A stretch of DNA of 64,000 nucleotides, from positions 113,294-177,293 of the forward strand of contig CAZVWE010000004.1 of NCBI GenBank assembly GCA_964631345.1. The letters run 5' to 3'. Each line of letters begins with the position of its first letter. Positions within the stretch are counted from its first letter, which is position 1. The notes beneath the pieces were generated by a model. It did not search any database. It worked only from the letters and a program-made list of their open reading frames with translations, and was not told the DNA's origin. The stretch is from MGBC163016 sp964631345 (lineage in GTDB: Bacteria; Actinomycetota; Coriobacteriia; Coriobacteriales; Eggerthellaceae). Position numbers and translations under genes: made by a program. This document shows positions 44,576-52,775 of the stretch, piece after piece.

Positions 44576-44599
44576 AAGTGTTTCTATAAATAAACACTT
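44576..44599 (-). terminator. Hairpin after the ABC permease gene
   Basis: AAGTGTTT (44576-44583) pairs with AAACACTT (44592-44599), directly after the permease stop on the minus strand. A U-tract is lacking, so it may only stabilise the 3' end. Confidence 0.5.
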
Positions 44600-45292
44600 C
44601 TATAATTCTCTTGCCTGATAAAGACGGCCAGAAATAATTGCACTTACAACATACAAAACTGCCACCACCGCAAATGCAATTACGAATAGCATCGCAACAT
44701 TATTATCAATGAACGTATTCAGCGCAGATAAATCAATGCCGTCTGTAATGTAATTAAACAAAACCCCCACAAGCACAACTCCCACAACCAGCACAAGGGG
44801 CAAAAGACGTGTAGCCTTATTCATACCAAAACGCATGAGTAGCGGCAAATTTAAAGACGCAAGCATCACAATGAAAAGGAATCCAGCTAAACCACAATAA
44901 AGAATAGCTGCTGGCATTTCTGGATCGCTTATATCTGTTTCCATGCCTAATCCCCCGCATGCCTGAATTACAAAAACAAAGACAAACGAAATTACCAATG
45001 TGAAAATAAGCGATATCACAGAGATAACAAGCGTGCTTATATAACGCCCGTATGCAACCTGTCTTTTTGAGATAGGCAGCGTTAATCGAAAACGTTCCCA
45101 TCCATTCATCTCATCATATGCGAATATCGAGAATAGATACATTAGAGGCGTCATCGTTGCCATGGCGGCTGTTCCAGCAACAACACTACTCATGCCCCAA
45201 GTGAGAAATCCGCAAATTACTATCGAGATCGCCAATAGTTGCATAGCGGATCTTTTAGAAACAATAAGATCGGAGAAGATCATAGCTTTCAT
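44600..45292 (-). CDS. ABC-2-type transporter permease
   Basis: A 230-residue membrane protein with six helices, typical of ABC-2 permeases next to YtrA-type regulators. It starts MKAMIFSDLIVSKRS and has SIFAYDEMNGWERFRLTLPISKRQVAYGRY, the usual coupling segment. The start overlaps the ATPase gene by four bases (ATGA). The likely role is export of, or defence against, an envelope-active compound. Confidence 0.9.
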   Translation of the reverse strand: MKAMIFSDLIVSKRSAMQLLAISIVICGFLTWGMSSVVAGTAAMATMTPLMYLFSIFAYDEMNGWERFRLTLPISKRQVAYGRYISTLVISVISLIFTLVISFVFVFVIQACGGLGMETDISDPEMPAAILYCGLAGFLFIVMLASLNLPLLMRFGMNKATRLLPLVLVVGVVLVGVLFNYITDGIDLSALNTFIDNNVAMLFVIAFAVVAVLYVVSAIISGRLYQAREL

Positions 45293-46170
45293 AATGATTC
45301 GCCTTTCAAAGTAAGCGTCATATAATCATCAATACTTGCACTATCAAGTGCAATATTCGGAAATGCCTTTGCAAAGAGAAAACGATCAGACACAAGCACG
45401 TCATATGTCATTCCATTTTTAAGTTTTCGCAAACGCTTATCAGACATCCATTCGCTCTCGCATATTTGCTGTAAGTCACGCTCTCTACAATGTGCAATTC
45501 CTGCCACGTCACAAATTTCATCTTTGGAAAGATCGAACACGAGCTGACCGCGATCTATACAAACTACCTCATCAGCAATTTTTTCAAGATCGCTAGTAAT
45601 GTGCGTTGATAGCAGAATTGCATGATCCTCTACTTCCATAAAGTTGCGCAGAATCTCTAGCACCTCATCACGAGCCATCGGATCAAGACCTGCAGTTGCT
45701 TCGTCCAGAATTAGCAACTCTGGATCATGTGATAATGCAAACGCCAACATGAGTTTCATGCCCATTCCGCGCGATAATTCTTTTATCTTCTTCGAATGAA
45801 GCTGAAAACGACCGCAAAGATCAAAGAAGTAATTTGAGTCCCAATTTTGGTACACAAGTTTTCCAAGTTTTTCTACATCTGAAATCTTCAAATCCTCTGG
45901 AAATGCGCATGTATCTAAAACAACGCCTATGCGTTGCTTAACTTTCCCATCCAAAAAAGAATCTTGCTCGATAACCTGATCAAGTACGCTGACACAACCA
46001 TGATCAGGCCGCAGAATCCCCAAGAGAATTTTGATTGTAGTTGTTTTGCCAGCACCATTTGATCCTACCAGTCCCACAACTGTCCCAGGCTCAATACGTA
46101 TATTTATATCTTTTAGGCAGAAGTCTTTATAGCTTTTTCCTAAGCTTTCTGCCTTTATTAATGCATCCAT
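45289..46170 (-). CDS. ABC transporter ATP-binding protein
   Basis: A 293-residue ATPase with Walker A (GLVGSNGAGKTTTIK), signature (ELSRGMGMKL), Walker B (ELLILDEATAGLDP) and the H-loop (LLSTHITSDLEKIAD). The C-terminal 80 residues are specific to this exporter group. It lies between the GntR-like regulator (18 bp) and the permease (4-base overlap). Confidence 0.95.
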   Translation of the reverse strand: MDALIKAESLGKSYKDFCLKDINIRIEPGTVVGLVGSNGAGKTTTIKILLGILRPDHGCVSVLDQVIEQDSFLDGKVKQRIGVVLDTCAFPEDLKISDVEKLGKLVYQNWDSNYFFDLCGRFQLHSKKIKELSRGMGMKLMLAFALSHDPELLILDEATAGLDPMARDEVLEILRNFMEVEDHAILLSTHITSDLEKIADEVVCIDRGQLVFDLSKDEICDVAGIAHCRERDLQQICESEWMSDKRLRKLKNGMTYDVLVSDRFLFAKAFPNIALDSASIDDYMTLTLKGESL

Positions 46171-46188
46171 GTCTTTCTCCTTATCGAG

Positions 46189-46560
46189 CTAGTCCTCAAG
46201 GAGCAGATCCAACATTTCATGCAACTCAGCAGACGTCAATCCGATCGCCTCAGCGTCTTTAATCGCACGCTCTAACAACTCCTCAACCTGACGAATACGC
46301 TCCTCTCGCAGCAGCTCCTGATTTCCGTTCGAAATAAACGTCCCTTTCCCCTGCACCGTATTCACAAAACCAAGATCTTCCAGATCGGAATATGCTCGCT
46401 TTGTAGTAATTACACTCACACGCAAATCACTTGCAAGAGTGCGGATACTGGGCAGAAGCTCACCAGGAGTAAGTTCCCCAGTCAGAATTGCATCTTTGAT
46501 CTGCTCTTCGATCTGCTCATAAATTGGAACAGAGCTCGAATTCGATATAACTATTTCCAA
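46189..46560 (-). CDS. GntR-family (YtrA-type) regulator
   Basis: A 123-residue protein. The winged helix GNT domain (YEQIEEQIKDAILTGELTPGE, then LRVSVITTKRAYSDLEDLGF) is followed by only a short C-terminal dimerisation helix, which defines the YtrA class. It is the first gene of the three-gene ABC operon. Its own operator is obvious at 46575-46598. Confidence 0.95.
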   Translation of the reverse strand: MEIVISNSSSVPIYEQIEEQIKDAILTGELTPGELLPSIRTLASDLRVSVITTKRAYSDLEDLGFVNTVQGKGTFISNGNQELLREERIRQVEELLERAIKDAEAIGLTSAELHEMLDLLLED

Positions 46561-46574
46561 TGAATCCTCTTTTC

Positions 46575-46682
46575 ATACAACTTATGCAAAAGTTGTATCC
46601 TTGCCTTTGTAAGGCGTCCCTTTCAAAGGCAGTGTGCATATGCGACATTAACAGTATATACACACCTATACACATTCGTCAA
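46575..46682 (-). promoter_or_regulatory. Promoter and operators of the GntR-ABC operon
   Basis: On the minus strand TTGACG (46682-46677) and TATACT (46658-46653) are separated by 18 bp. Downstream lie two inverted repeats: TGCCTTTG/CAAAGGCA (46602-46609 and 46624-46631) and ATACAACTT-N6-AAGTTGTAT (46575-46583 and 46590-46598). The second ends 15 bases before the start codon. Its form suits a GntR-type dimer, so autorepression is likely. Confidence 0.75.
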
Positions 46683-46886
46683 ATTCATTGAGAAATTGGA
46701 TATGGCTGTATTCGAAAGAACATCCTGAACTTCTTTAAGACGCGCTTGAAGAAGATATATTCAGACTCCCGAAAGTGAGGAGATGAAACACGATGTGGTT
46801 TATGCTGCCAAGTGATGAAATTGGGCGCCCATAAGGATTCCCGGTTAGCTATTATTGACTCGTCTACTCTCAAGAAGGGAGAATCC

Positions 46887-47438
46887 ATGAATGGAAGAGA
46901 ACCGAGCATATCGCCAAGTGCACGAATCGCGCGCAATGCTACTGTTGTCGGTGATGTGGAGATAGGAGCCAATGCCACGATCCTTTTCAACGCTACCTTG
47001 CGCGGGGACTTAAATCGCAAGATCATCATCGGCGATAGAACGAATGTGCAGGAGCTTGCCTGCATTCATGTGCCTATGGATGCCGATACCATCATCGGTG
47101 ACGATGTGTCTGTCGGTCATGGCGCTATCCTTCATGGCTGCACCATCGGTAATGGCTCACTTATTGGTATGGGAGCCATCGTTCTTGATGGTGCACGGAT
47201 TGGTGAGCGTTGTCTTGTTGGAGCCGGTGCCTTAGTCACTGGCAAAGCAGATATTCCCGATGGGATGCTCGTTATCGGGTCACCAGCCAAAGCGGTACGC
47301 AGTCTTTCTGATGAGGAGCTTAAAAGTCTTGCCGACAATGCGGCCGAGTATGTGCGTATTGGCAAGGATCTGACGGAGCAGGGTCTGCTCAAGGAAGGCT
47401 ACGCTGCAAATTCGGCTACCTTTATGCAAGAGCAGTGA
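46887..47438 (+). CDS. Gamma-carbonic-anhydrase-like left-handed beta-helix protein
   Basis: A 183-residue protein from ATG 46887 (AGGGAGAAT upstream), made of hexapeptide repeats. ATLRGDLNRKIIIGDRTNVQELACIHVP, then DDVSVGHGAILHGCTIGNGSLIGMGA shows the gamma-CA/YrdA metal-ligand histidines (His in CIHVP, GHGA and LHGC). YrdA-like proteins bind zinc, but not all have measurable carbonic anhydrase activity. Its 3' end overlaps the convergent HigA gene by 17 bp. Confidence 0.92.
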   Translation: MNGREPSISPSARIARNATVVGDVEIGANATILFNATLRGDLNRKIIIGDRTNVQELACIHVPMDADTIIGDDVSVGHGAILHGCTIGNGSLIGMGAIVLDGARIGERCLVGAGALVTGKADIPDGMLVIGSPAKAVRSLSDEELKSLADNAAEYVRIGKDLTEQGLLKEGYAANSATFMQEQ

Positions 47439-47739
47439 TTGGCTTAAGAGCTAGTATCTCGTCTTTATTAAGATCGAGTGATTCCCATAGATCTACATTG
47501 CGCTGCATGTTCAGCCAGTATTGCGGTGTTGTTCCGAACACCTGTGCAAGGCGGAGAGCCATCTCTGGACTGACGGCTCGTCGTTCCCTGACCAATTCAT
47601 TCACTGTTTGACGGGACACATTCAAAAGCTCAGCAAGTTTCGCAACTGAAATCCCATAGTCCGGAAGAAATTCTTCCCGTAGCATCTCACCAGGATGAGT
47701 TGGCTTTCGCGAAATGAGCATCATGTCTGTTGTATTCAT
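47422..47739 (-). CDS. higA: HigA-family antitoxin
   Basis: A 105-residue protein of the HigA addiction-module class: HPGEMLREEFLPDYGISVAKLA, then LNVSRQTVNELVRERRAVSPEMALRLAQVFG, and QYWLNMQRNVDLW. It neutralises and represses with the toxin. It is encoded second, 32 bp after the toxin gene, the order typical of HigBA. Confidence 0.94.
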   Translation of the reverse strand: MNTTDMMLISRKPTHPGEMLREEFLPDYGISVAKLAELLNVSRQTVNELVRERRAVSPEMALRLAQVFGTTPQYWLNMQRNVDLWESLDLNKDEILALKPITALA

Positions 47740-47771
47740 CTTTAATCGATCCTCTCATTTCCGAGTGAATT

Positions 47772-48053
47772 TCAATGGTAGTCACAAAGTTCAACATCAA
47801 AAGCATCTGATTCTTTGAACGAAAAACAGATGCGCCATTTCTCGTTTATTGATATCGAATACTGGCCAAACCGATTTCCTTGAAGTCTATGCAAGCGATT
47901 CCCTGGAGGAACTTTGAGGTCATCAGGACAAAATGCATTATCAATCATATCGAGCTTTCTTAAAGCACGGGTGACGATCTCTTGAGGAAAGGCCTTTGAG
48001 AAGCCTTCACAGAAGAGTCTTTCTGTATCTTTATCAGCAAACGATCGGATCAT
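47772..48053 (-). CDS. higB: HigB-family (RelE-like) toxin
   Basis: A 93-residue toxin of the RelE/HigB superfamily, a ribosome-dependent mRNA endonuclease: RSFADKDTERLFCEGF, ALRKLDMIDNAFCPDDLKVPPGN, LHRLQGNRFGQYSISINEKWRICFSF. AAAGG lies six bases before the ATG. It is the first gene of the module, with a perfect operator dyad upstream. Confidence 0.94.
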   Translation of the reverse strand: MIRSFADKDTERLFCEGFSKAFPQEIVTRALRKLDMIDNAFCPDDLKVPPGNRLHRLQGNRFGQYSISINEKWRICFSFKESDAFDVELCDYH

Positions 48054-48062
48054 TGCGCGCCT

Positions 48063-48110
48063 TTCTTCTTGTCATATTGTAACGAGTCACGTTATTAGTG
48101 ACAAGAAGAA
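48063..48110. promoter_or_regulatory. Operator region of higBA
   Basis: TTCTTCTTGTCA (48063-48074) and TGACAAGAAGAA (48099-48110) form a perfect 12-base inverted repeat around AACG-AGTCA-CGTT (48081-48093). The region lies directly upstream of higB, so it is the probable binding site of the HigA/HigB complex. Confidence 0.7.
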
Positions 48111-48125
48111 TTCTTTGTAACGAGC

Positions 48126-48644
48126 TTATAACGTATAAAAACCAGCAGGCGCGTATAGTCCGCGATTCTTTTGGAAGTCCTTCAAGAATAACTTTGGTTT
48201 CTGCCAGTCGGCATTTCCTACCTTACCATCAGTGAACTGAAACACTAATGTCGCAGGCTCACCGCTTTGACTCCTATAATCGAAGATTACGAACTGAGTG
48301 ACTACTCGGCTCTTCTTCTCTTTAGTCATCATTCCACCTGCTATGGCTCCCACAATTCCGAGAGTAACACCTCCGAGTAAAGCCATCCCCGGGCGGTTCT
48401 TTACGTACGTCTGAATTTCAGTTTCTTTCAGACATTCAATGTTAGTAATGCGCGCTTTCGGCAAACACCAACTATCACCGCTTCCAGCACTTATCATAAA
48501 GTCATTCTCTAACATGTCGATAGTCACAGAAGCACCATCTGCTATAGGAAGTCCAGCCCTATGCGTCGCTGGAAACGGTTTGCCCCTACGTTCCCACGCG
48601 GGTTTGTCTAATTCATTTCGAACAATCCAGTCCTTGAAACCCAT
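48126..48644 (-). CDS. Uncharacterised protein with glycine-zipper segment
   Basis: A 172-residue protein. The N-terminal part is hydrophilic, and a glycine-zipper helix (MALLGGVTLGIVGAIAGGMM) lies in the middle. The C-terminal part (VIFDYRSQSGEPATLVFQFTDG) could be a beta domain. Similar proteins often lie beside defence or plasmid genes. The start overlaps the small HTH gene by 37 bp in another frame; both look coding. It is downstream of the methyltransferase, and its link to restriction-modification is unclear. Confidence 0.7.
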   Translation of the reverse strand: MGFKDWIVRNELDKPAWERRGKPFPATHRAGLPIADGASVTIDMLENDFMISAGSGDSWCLPKARITNIECLKETEIQTYVKNRPGMALLGGVTLGIVGAIAGGMMTKEKKSRVVTQFVIFDYRSQSGEPATLVFQFTDGKVGNADWQKPKLFLKDFQKNRGLYAPAGFYTL

Positions 48645-48874
48645 GCGGGCAACCGTCCTTCCTCAATCATCCTATATATCGTGGATCGGTTTACTCCGAG
48701 CCCCTTGGAGACTTCGGTCTTCGCGCCGCCATCCAGTAGAAACAGTTCCACTTTATCAATAAGATCTCCGTCGTTTGACTTCCAGACAGAATGTCGCTGC
48801 TCCAAAACAGGGATATGATTGGGAGCTGTCGTGACGTTATAGTCAAACTTGGCAACAACGTCCCGTCTAACCAC
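48608..48874 (-). CDS. Small helix-turn-helix protein (resolvase-type HTH)
   Basis: An 88-residue protein with GTG start four bases after the methyltransferase stop. Residues 40-80 form a simple HTH (VELFLLDGGAKTEVSKGLGVNRSTIYRMI), like the Hin/resolvase DNA-binding end. No catalytic resolvase domain is present. It could act as a controller for the restriction-modification genes, or be a remnant of an invertase. It has no good ribosome site of its own, so reinitiation after the methyltransferase is assumed. Confidence 0.6.
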   Translation of the reverse strand: MVRRDVVAKFDYNVTTAPNHIPVLEQRHSVWKSNDGDLIDKVELFLLDGGAKTEVSKGLGVNRSTIYRMIEEGRLPAWVSRTGLFEMN

Positions 48875-48878
48875 TACT

Positions 48879-50129
48879 CTACGAAAGCGGTTTCGCTTCT
48901 TCCATCATATCGCTTATCGGAATATACCCAAGAGACGCCAGCACGCATCTTCCAACATGGTATCCAAGGTTCACAGGCACAGCATTGCCAATTTGTTTAT
49001 ATTTACTCGTCATATTCCCAGCAAATTCCCAATCATCAGGAAATGTTTGAATACGCGCATATTCGCGAACAGTTAAAGGTCGCGTTTCAGATGGATGACA
49101 TCGCTCTGTCTGTTTTTGTGCAGGAGCGCACGTAAGTGTCAGACACGGTTGATCCCAAGACATGCGTCTTGCCATTCCTGTTCGCCCACCTGTAAGGTAG
49201 TAACTTCCTCCCATATATTCTTTTTGAATCTCTGTGTCTAAATCTCTCCAATTTCCACCTTCAGGAACAAGGTCCATGATCTCTTTTTTTCGCTTTGGAT
49301 AACTCTGCCCTTCAGATTTCGGACAATCCTTTAAAGCCTGTCTAAGGGAGATGAAGTAATCTCTTTCCTTCGGAAAAAGAATCGGCACATCCACATCTTT
49401 ACGGACAGCAAAAATAATTAAACGCTCTCTTTTTTGAGGAACGTCTAGATACTGAGATCTAAGAAGTTTGTATGCTGCCTTATATCCCAGTTCGTCTAGA
49501 ACATTCAGCATTGTCTGAAGAGTCCTACCCCCATCGTGCTTGATCAAGCCTCGCACATTCTCCCCAATTGCAATTTTGGGTTTAACGTCTTGAATCGCAC
49601 GAGCAAATTCAAAGAACAGCGTTCCTCGGGTATCATCAAATCCTCGACTTTTCCCTGCATAACTGAATGCCTGACAGGGAAACCCTGCTTGAATTATTTC
49701 AGCATCATAATTATGAAAATCTATAGAGCTTACATCGCCCTCTATAACATTCCACTGAAGATGATGCGCATCGGAGTTGATTCTCAGGGTTTCTGCTGCA
49801 TTGTTGTCAATCTCATTAAGCATGACATGGGAAATACCGGCATTATGAAACCCTAATGCTGTTCCCCCAGCCCCAGCAAATAAATCAATACATGTTGCCT
49901 CAGGAAAGCTTGAATCAGCACAAAGTACTTCATATTTTGTACTGTCATCACCAGCAAGCTTTTTCTGCAACCTATTAATTTCAGCAATATTGAAGAGACG
50001 TCGGTTATTTTTATCCCTAGACGCTTTAATTAATCCGAGTTTATTCCATCTTCGTATTGTATCTACTGAGCAGTTGAGTGCACGCGACGCATCTGTGACA
50101 CTCATTAGCTCACAAGGAACAACACCCAT
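48879..50129 (-). CDS. DNA (cytosine-5) methyltransferase with N-terminal MerR-like HTH (Eco47II-like)
   Basis: A 416-residue protein. An N-terminal HTH (SVTDASRALNCSVDTIRRWN) is fused to a C5 methyltransferase with motif I (CIDLFAGAGGTALGF), motif IV with catalytic Cys (GFPCQAF), motif VI (ENVRGL), motif VIII (QKRERLIIFAVR) and motifs IX-X (RPLTVREYARIQTFP, YKQIGNAVPVNL). The target-recognition stretch around SYYLTGGRTGMARR resembles, from memory, Eco47II/Sau96I-like enzymes (GGNCC), but the site is inferred. Such HTH arms repress their own promoter in several type II systems. GGAGGAG precedes the ATG. It is divergent from the endonuclease gene. Confidence 0.93.
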   Translation of the reverse strand: MGVVPCELMSVTDASRALNCSVDTIRRWNKLGLIKASRDKNNRRLFNIAEINRLQKKLAGDDSTKYEVLCADSSFPEATCIDLFAGAGGTALGFHNAGISHVMLNEIDNNAAETLRINSDAHHLQWNVIEGDVSSIDFHNYDAEIIQAGFPCQAFSYAGKSRGFDDTRGTLFFEFARAIQDVKPKIAIGENVRGLIKHDGGRTLQTMLNVLDELGYKAAYKLLRSQYLDVPQKRERLIIFAVRKDVDVPILFPKERDYFISLRQALKDCPKSEGQSYPKRKKEIMDLVPEGGNWRDLDTEIQKEYMGGSYYLTGGRTGMARRMSWDQPCLTLTCAPAQKQTERCHPSETRPLTVREYARIQTFPDDWEFAGNMTSKYKQIGNAVPVNLGYHVGRCVLASLGYIPISDMMEEAKPLS

Positions 50130-50256
50130 TAACTCCTCCGGATAACCTTTACCTATGCAAGGGTTATTTTAATAGACTTCATGCCAATCATTACCAAGAT
50201 TTTTCAACAACTCATCTACTTTTATAATAGAAGGAATCAGAAAGGGCTGGTGTACC

Positions 50257-51081
50257 GTGAACAGTACATGGAACATAGATTTTATTACAGAAGAAGACTT
50301 TTATAACCACGTTAAAAAAACGGTTGCATCCTATCGAAATGGGTTGCATCCATTTAACGTTGAGCTTTTCAACAGTAATACCATTGATCCTATAAAGCTC
50401 ATTTTAGATAAATCCATCTATCAAAAAGACTGGAAGACCATCGTCTCTGATGAAGTGTTTCGCCAAAGAGACAAAGGAAACAACAACAGTATCGGTTATT
50501 TTCATCAGAATATTTTTAACTATATTGATAATTGCGAGGTTCCGTCAACAGGCTGGGATGTTATTTACAGAAACCCTGATGGAATAGATATAGGGGACGG
50601 AATAAAAGTTTCTACAGTCTATGTTGAAATGAAAAACAAACACAACACTATGAATTCAGCTTCTGCTGCAAGAACCTACAGTAAAGCTCAACAACAATTG
50701 CTTGAGGATGACGACAGTGCTTGCTTTTTGGTGGAGGCAATTGCTAAGCGTTCCCAAAATATTCCATGGGCAGTTAGTGTCGACGGACAACACAAATCCC
50801 ACAAACTAATCCGACGTGTAAGCATGGATCAGTTCTTCGAAATTGTCACTGGTGACAGGTTGGCATTTTGGAAAGTATGTCAAGCGCTGCCACAAGCCAT
50901 CGAAAAGGCCATAGCTGATCTTGATACTTCGCCTGTCCCTTATGACACCGTTTATGATGAACTAGTTGAAGTAGGTGAAGAGACTGGCCGTGGTTTTGTG
51001 GATGCCCTATACCTTCTAGGATTTTCAACTTATCTTGGGTTTGGAAAAGTCAATTGTGACGACATTAATGCATTAGAGTAA
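50257..51081 (+). CDS. Eco47II-family type II restriction endonuclease
   Basis: A 274-residue protein with a GTG start. The region TGWDVIYRNPDGIDIGDGIKV, then YVEMKNKHNTMNSASAARTY fits the Eco47II family: the D...EMKNK pattern gives the PD-(D/E)XK catalytic residues. It lies divergent from the C5 methyltransferase across 127 bp. It probably recognises GGNCC like the relatives, but only an assay could confirm the site. Confidence 0.9.
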   Translation: MNSTWNIDFITEEDFYNHVKKTVASYRNGLHPFNVELFNSNTIDPIKLILDKSIYQKDWKTIVSDEVFRQRDKGNNNSIGYFHQNIFNYIDNCEVPSTGWDVIYRNPDGIDIGDGIKVSTVYVEMKNKHNTMNSASAARTYSKAQQQLLEDDDSACFLVEAIAKRSQNIPWAVSVDGQHKSHKLIRRVSMDQFFEIVTGDRLAFWKVCQALPQAIEKAIADLDTSPVPYDTVYDELVEVGEETGRGFVDALYLLGFSTYLGFGKVNCDDINALE

Positions 51082-51090
51082 AGTTGCAAT

Positions 51091-52587
51091 TCACTTTGAA
51101 AGTGAAAGTCTTGTTATTGGAAGAACTTCGCCATTGCTTACTTCCCATAACGTGTCCGTACATGCTTTTATAAACGTTTGGTCATGGCTTACTAACACCA
51201 ACGCTCCCGGATAAGATGCAAGCGCGCGCTCAAGCGCCTCAATCGAGTGAAGATCAAGATGATTAGTTGGTTCGTCCATCATGATCATAGAAGGCTTCCG
51301 CATTATCCCAAGCGCTAAAGCAAGCTTGCGGGCTTCGCCAGGACTAGGGAGCGCACTCTCAAGCAGTCGCTTCGGATCTGAATTAAGTTGGGCGATTACA
51401 GACATCACTTGACCCTTTTCGTCTTTCGAAAGTGCTTTTGCTTGCGATATCAAGCTAGAGCGCTCTGCCTGAGACAGTTCTTGGTGGATGTCCAATACAA
51501 AAATATCCTTTGCTAAGATCGTGCGCAAATGCGCAAGCAGCGTACTCTTTCCTGCACCATTGGCTCCGATAACACCAATGTGATCCTCATTCCCTACAAA
51601 AAGTTCCGGGATATGTAATTGACCATCACCACAAGGAATCGTAGCGGCATCAATACGCAACAACGTCTTCCTTGGATGAGGCTGGGCATCAATCCATAAG
51701 TCACCGTCATAGCGTTTTGACACACGCGCGTTATCTACTCGCTTTTGAGCATCAAGCAAACGACGATCCATTTGCACAGACAGTTTGCCGCGAGCACCAT
51801 CTTGCCCTGACACTCTTGCAAGATCAATCTTTGCTTTAGCAGAATGATCCTTTGGGTCGATCTTGCGCTTACTTGATTTGGCGCTTGCACGGTTGGCCTC
51901 ACGAGAGCGTGCATCCTTTTCCGCTTGTAGCCTTGCAAGTTCTTGCTTCGCCTGTCTTCGTTCGTGTTCAAGCGAGTTCCTATCCTGTATTGCCTGAGCG
52001 AAGGCCTGAGAGTATGAGCCTGGGCGCAAAGCTAGCTTGCCATCTTCGAAGGAAAAACAGCGTTTAACCAGGGCATCTAGCAGCTCTCGATCGTGACTTA
52101 TTAGTATCCCAACCCCTGTATAGCTTTGAAGTGCCCTTGTAAGTTCAAGCCGAGATTCATAATCGATATGATTGGTTGGCTCGTCCAAAATAAGTACATC
52201 TGGACGCTTCCAAAGCGATACAGCTATCTGCAGCTTTTTTCTTTCCCCAAAAGATAGTTCATCGAAACGCCATGCCATATCATCCTCGATGCGAAGAACT
52301 CTACGTAGTTGCTTGGCCTGACGTCCGTAATCGAGAGAAAATTCGACAAGCTCGTCCGGCTTGTTTTCGACACCCTGATCACAAATACAAACAAATAGAC
52401 CTTGCGTTACCGCACCAACGTCAGGTTTGAGTTTGCCAGCAATAATGTCTGCAAGAGTTGTTTTGCCGCAACCATTGTCACCAAGGAGTCCGCTCCATCC
52501 TTCCGGAAAGACGGCCGACAATGAGTTGATGATAGGTGTAGTTGCGCAAGGATAGGTATAGCTCACGTCAGAAAGGGTAATTTGCAT
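51091..52587 (-). CDS. ABC-F family ATPase (ribosome-protection type, possible antibiotic resistance)
   Basis: A 498-residue soluble protein with two ABC domains and no membrane segments. Domain 1 has GDNGCGKTTLAD, the signature LSFGERKK and ILDEPTNHIDYES; domain 2 has GANGAGKSTLL, PSPGEARK and MDEPTNHLD. Between them lies a long charged linker (about residues 195-300, rich in Lys, Arg, Glu and Ala), the interdomain arm that contacts the ribosome in ABC-F resistance factors. No transmembrane partner is encoded nearby. Its upstream 190-bp leader holds a CGCC-GGCG hairpin (near 52617-52632), compatible with attenuation. The antibiotic is not predictable. Confidence 0.92.
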   Translation of the reverse strand: MQITLSDVSYTYPCATTPIINSLSAVFPEGWSGLLGDNGCGKTTLADIIAGKLKPDVGAVTQGLFVCICDQGVENKPDELVEFSLDYGRQAKQLRRVLRIEDDMAWRFDELSFGERKKLQIAVSLWKRPDVLILDEPTNHIDYESRLELTRALQSYTGVGILISHDRELLDALVKRCFSFEDGKLALRPGSYSQAFAQAIQDRNSLEHERRQAKQELARLQAEKDARSREANRASAKSSKRKIDPKDHSAKAKIDLARVSGQDGARGKLSVQMDRRLLDAQKRVDNARVSKRYDGDLWIDAQPHPRKTLLRIDAATIPCGDGQLHIPELFVGNEDHIGVIGANGAGKSTLLAHLRTILAKDIFVLDIHQELSQAERSSLISQAKALSKDEKGQVMSVIAQLNSDPKRLLESALPSPGEARKLALALGIMRKPSMIMMDEPTNHLDLHSIEALERALASYPGALVLVSHDQTFIKACTDTLWEVSNGEVLPITRLSLSK

Positions 52588-52775
52588 AGACTATCTCCTT
52601 TAGGGAATAAGACACGCCTGTATCAAGGCGCATCTGACCAAGTAATACATGAGAGATGTCTAGCGAATGCGCATCTTCCTTCTTTCCTCCTGTGTCAATT
52701 CGATGGCGCCGCCACACGCACTGCGGGATCCAACACCCCACTCGATTGACCTCACAATGATACACTACTGACATC

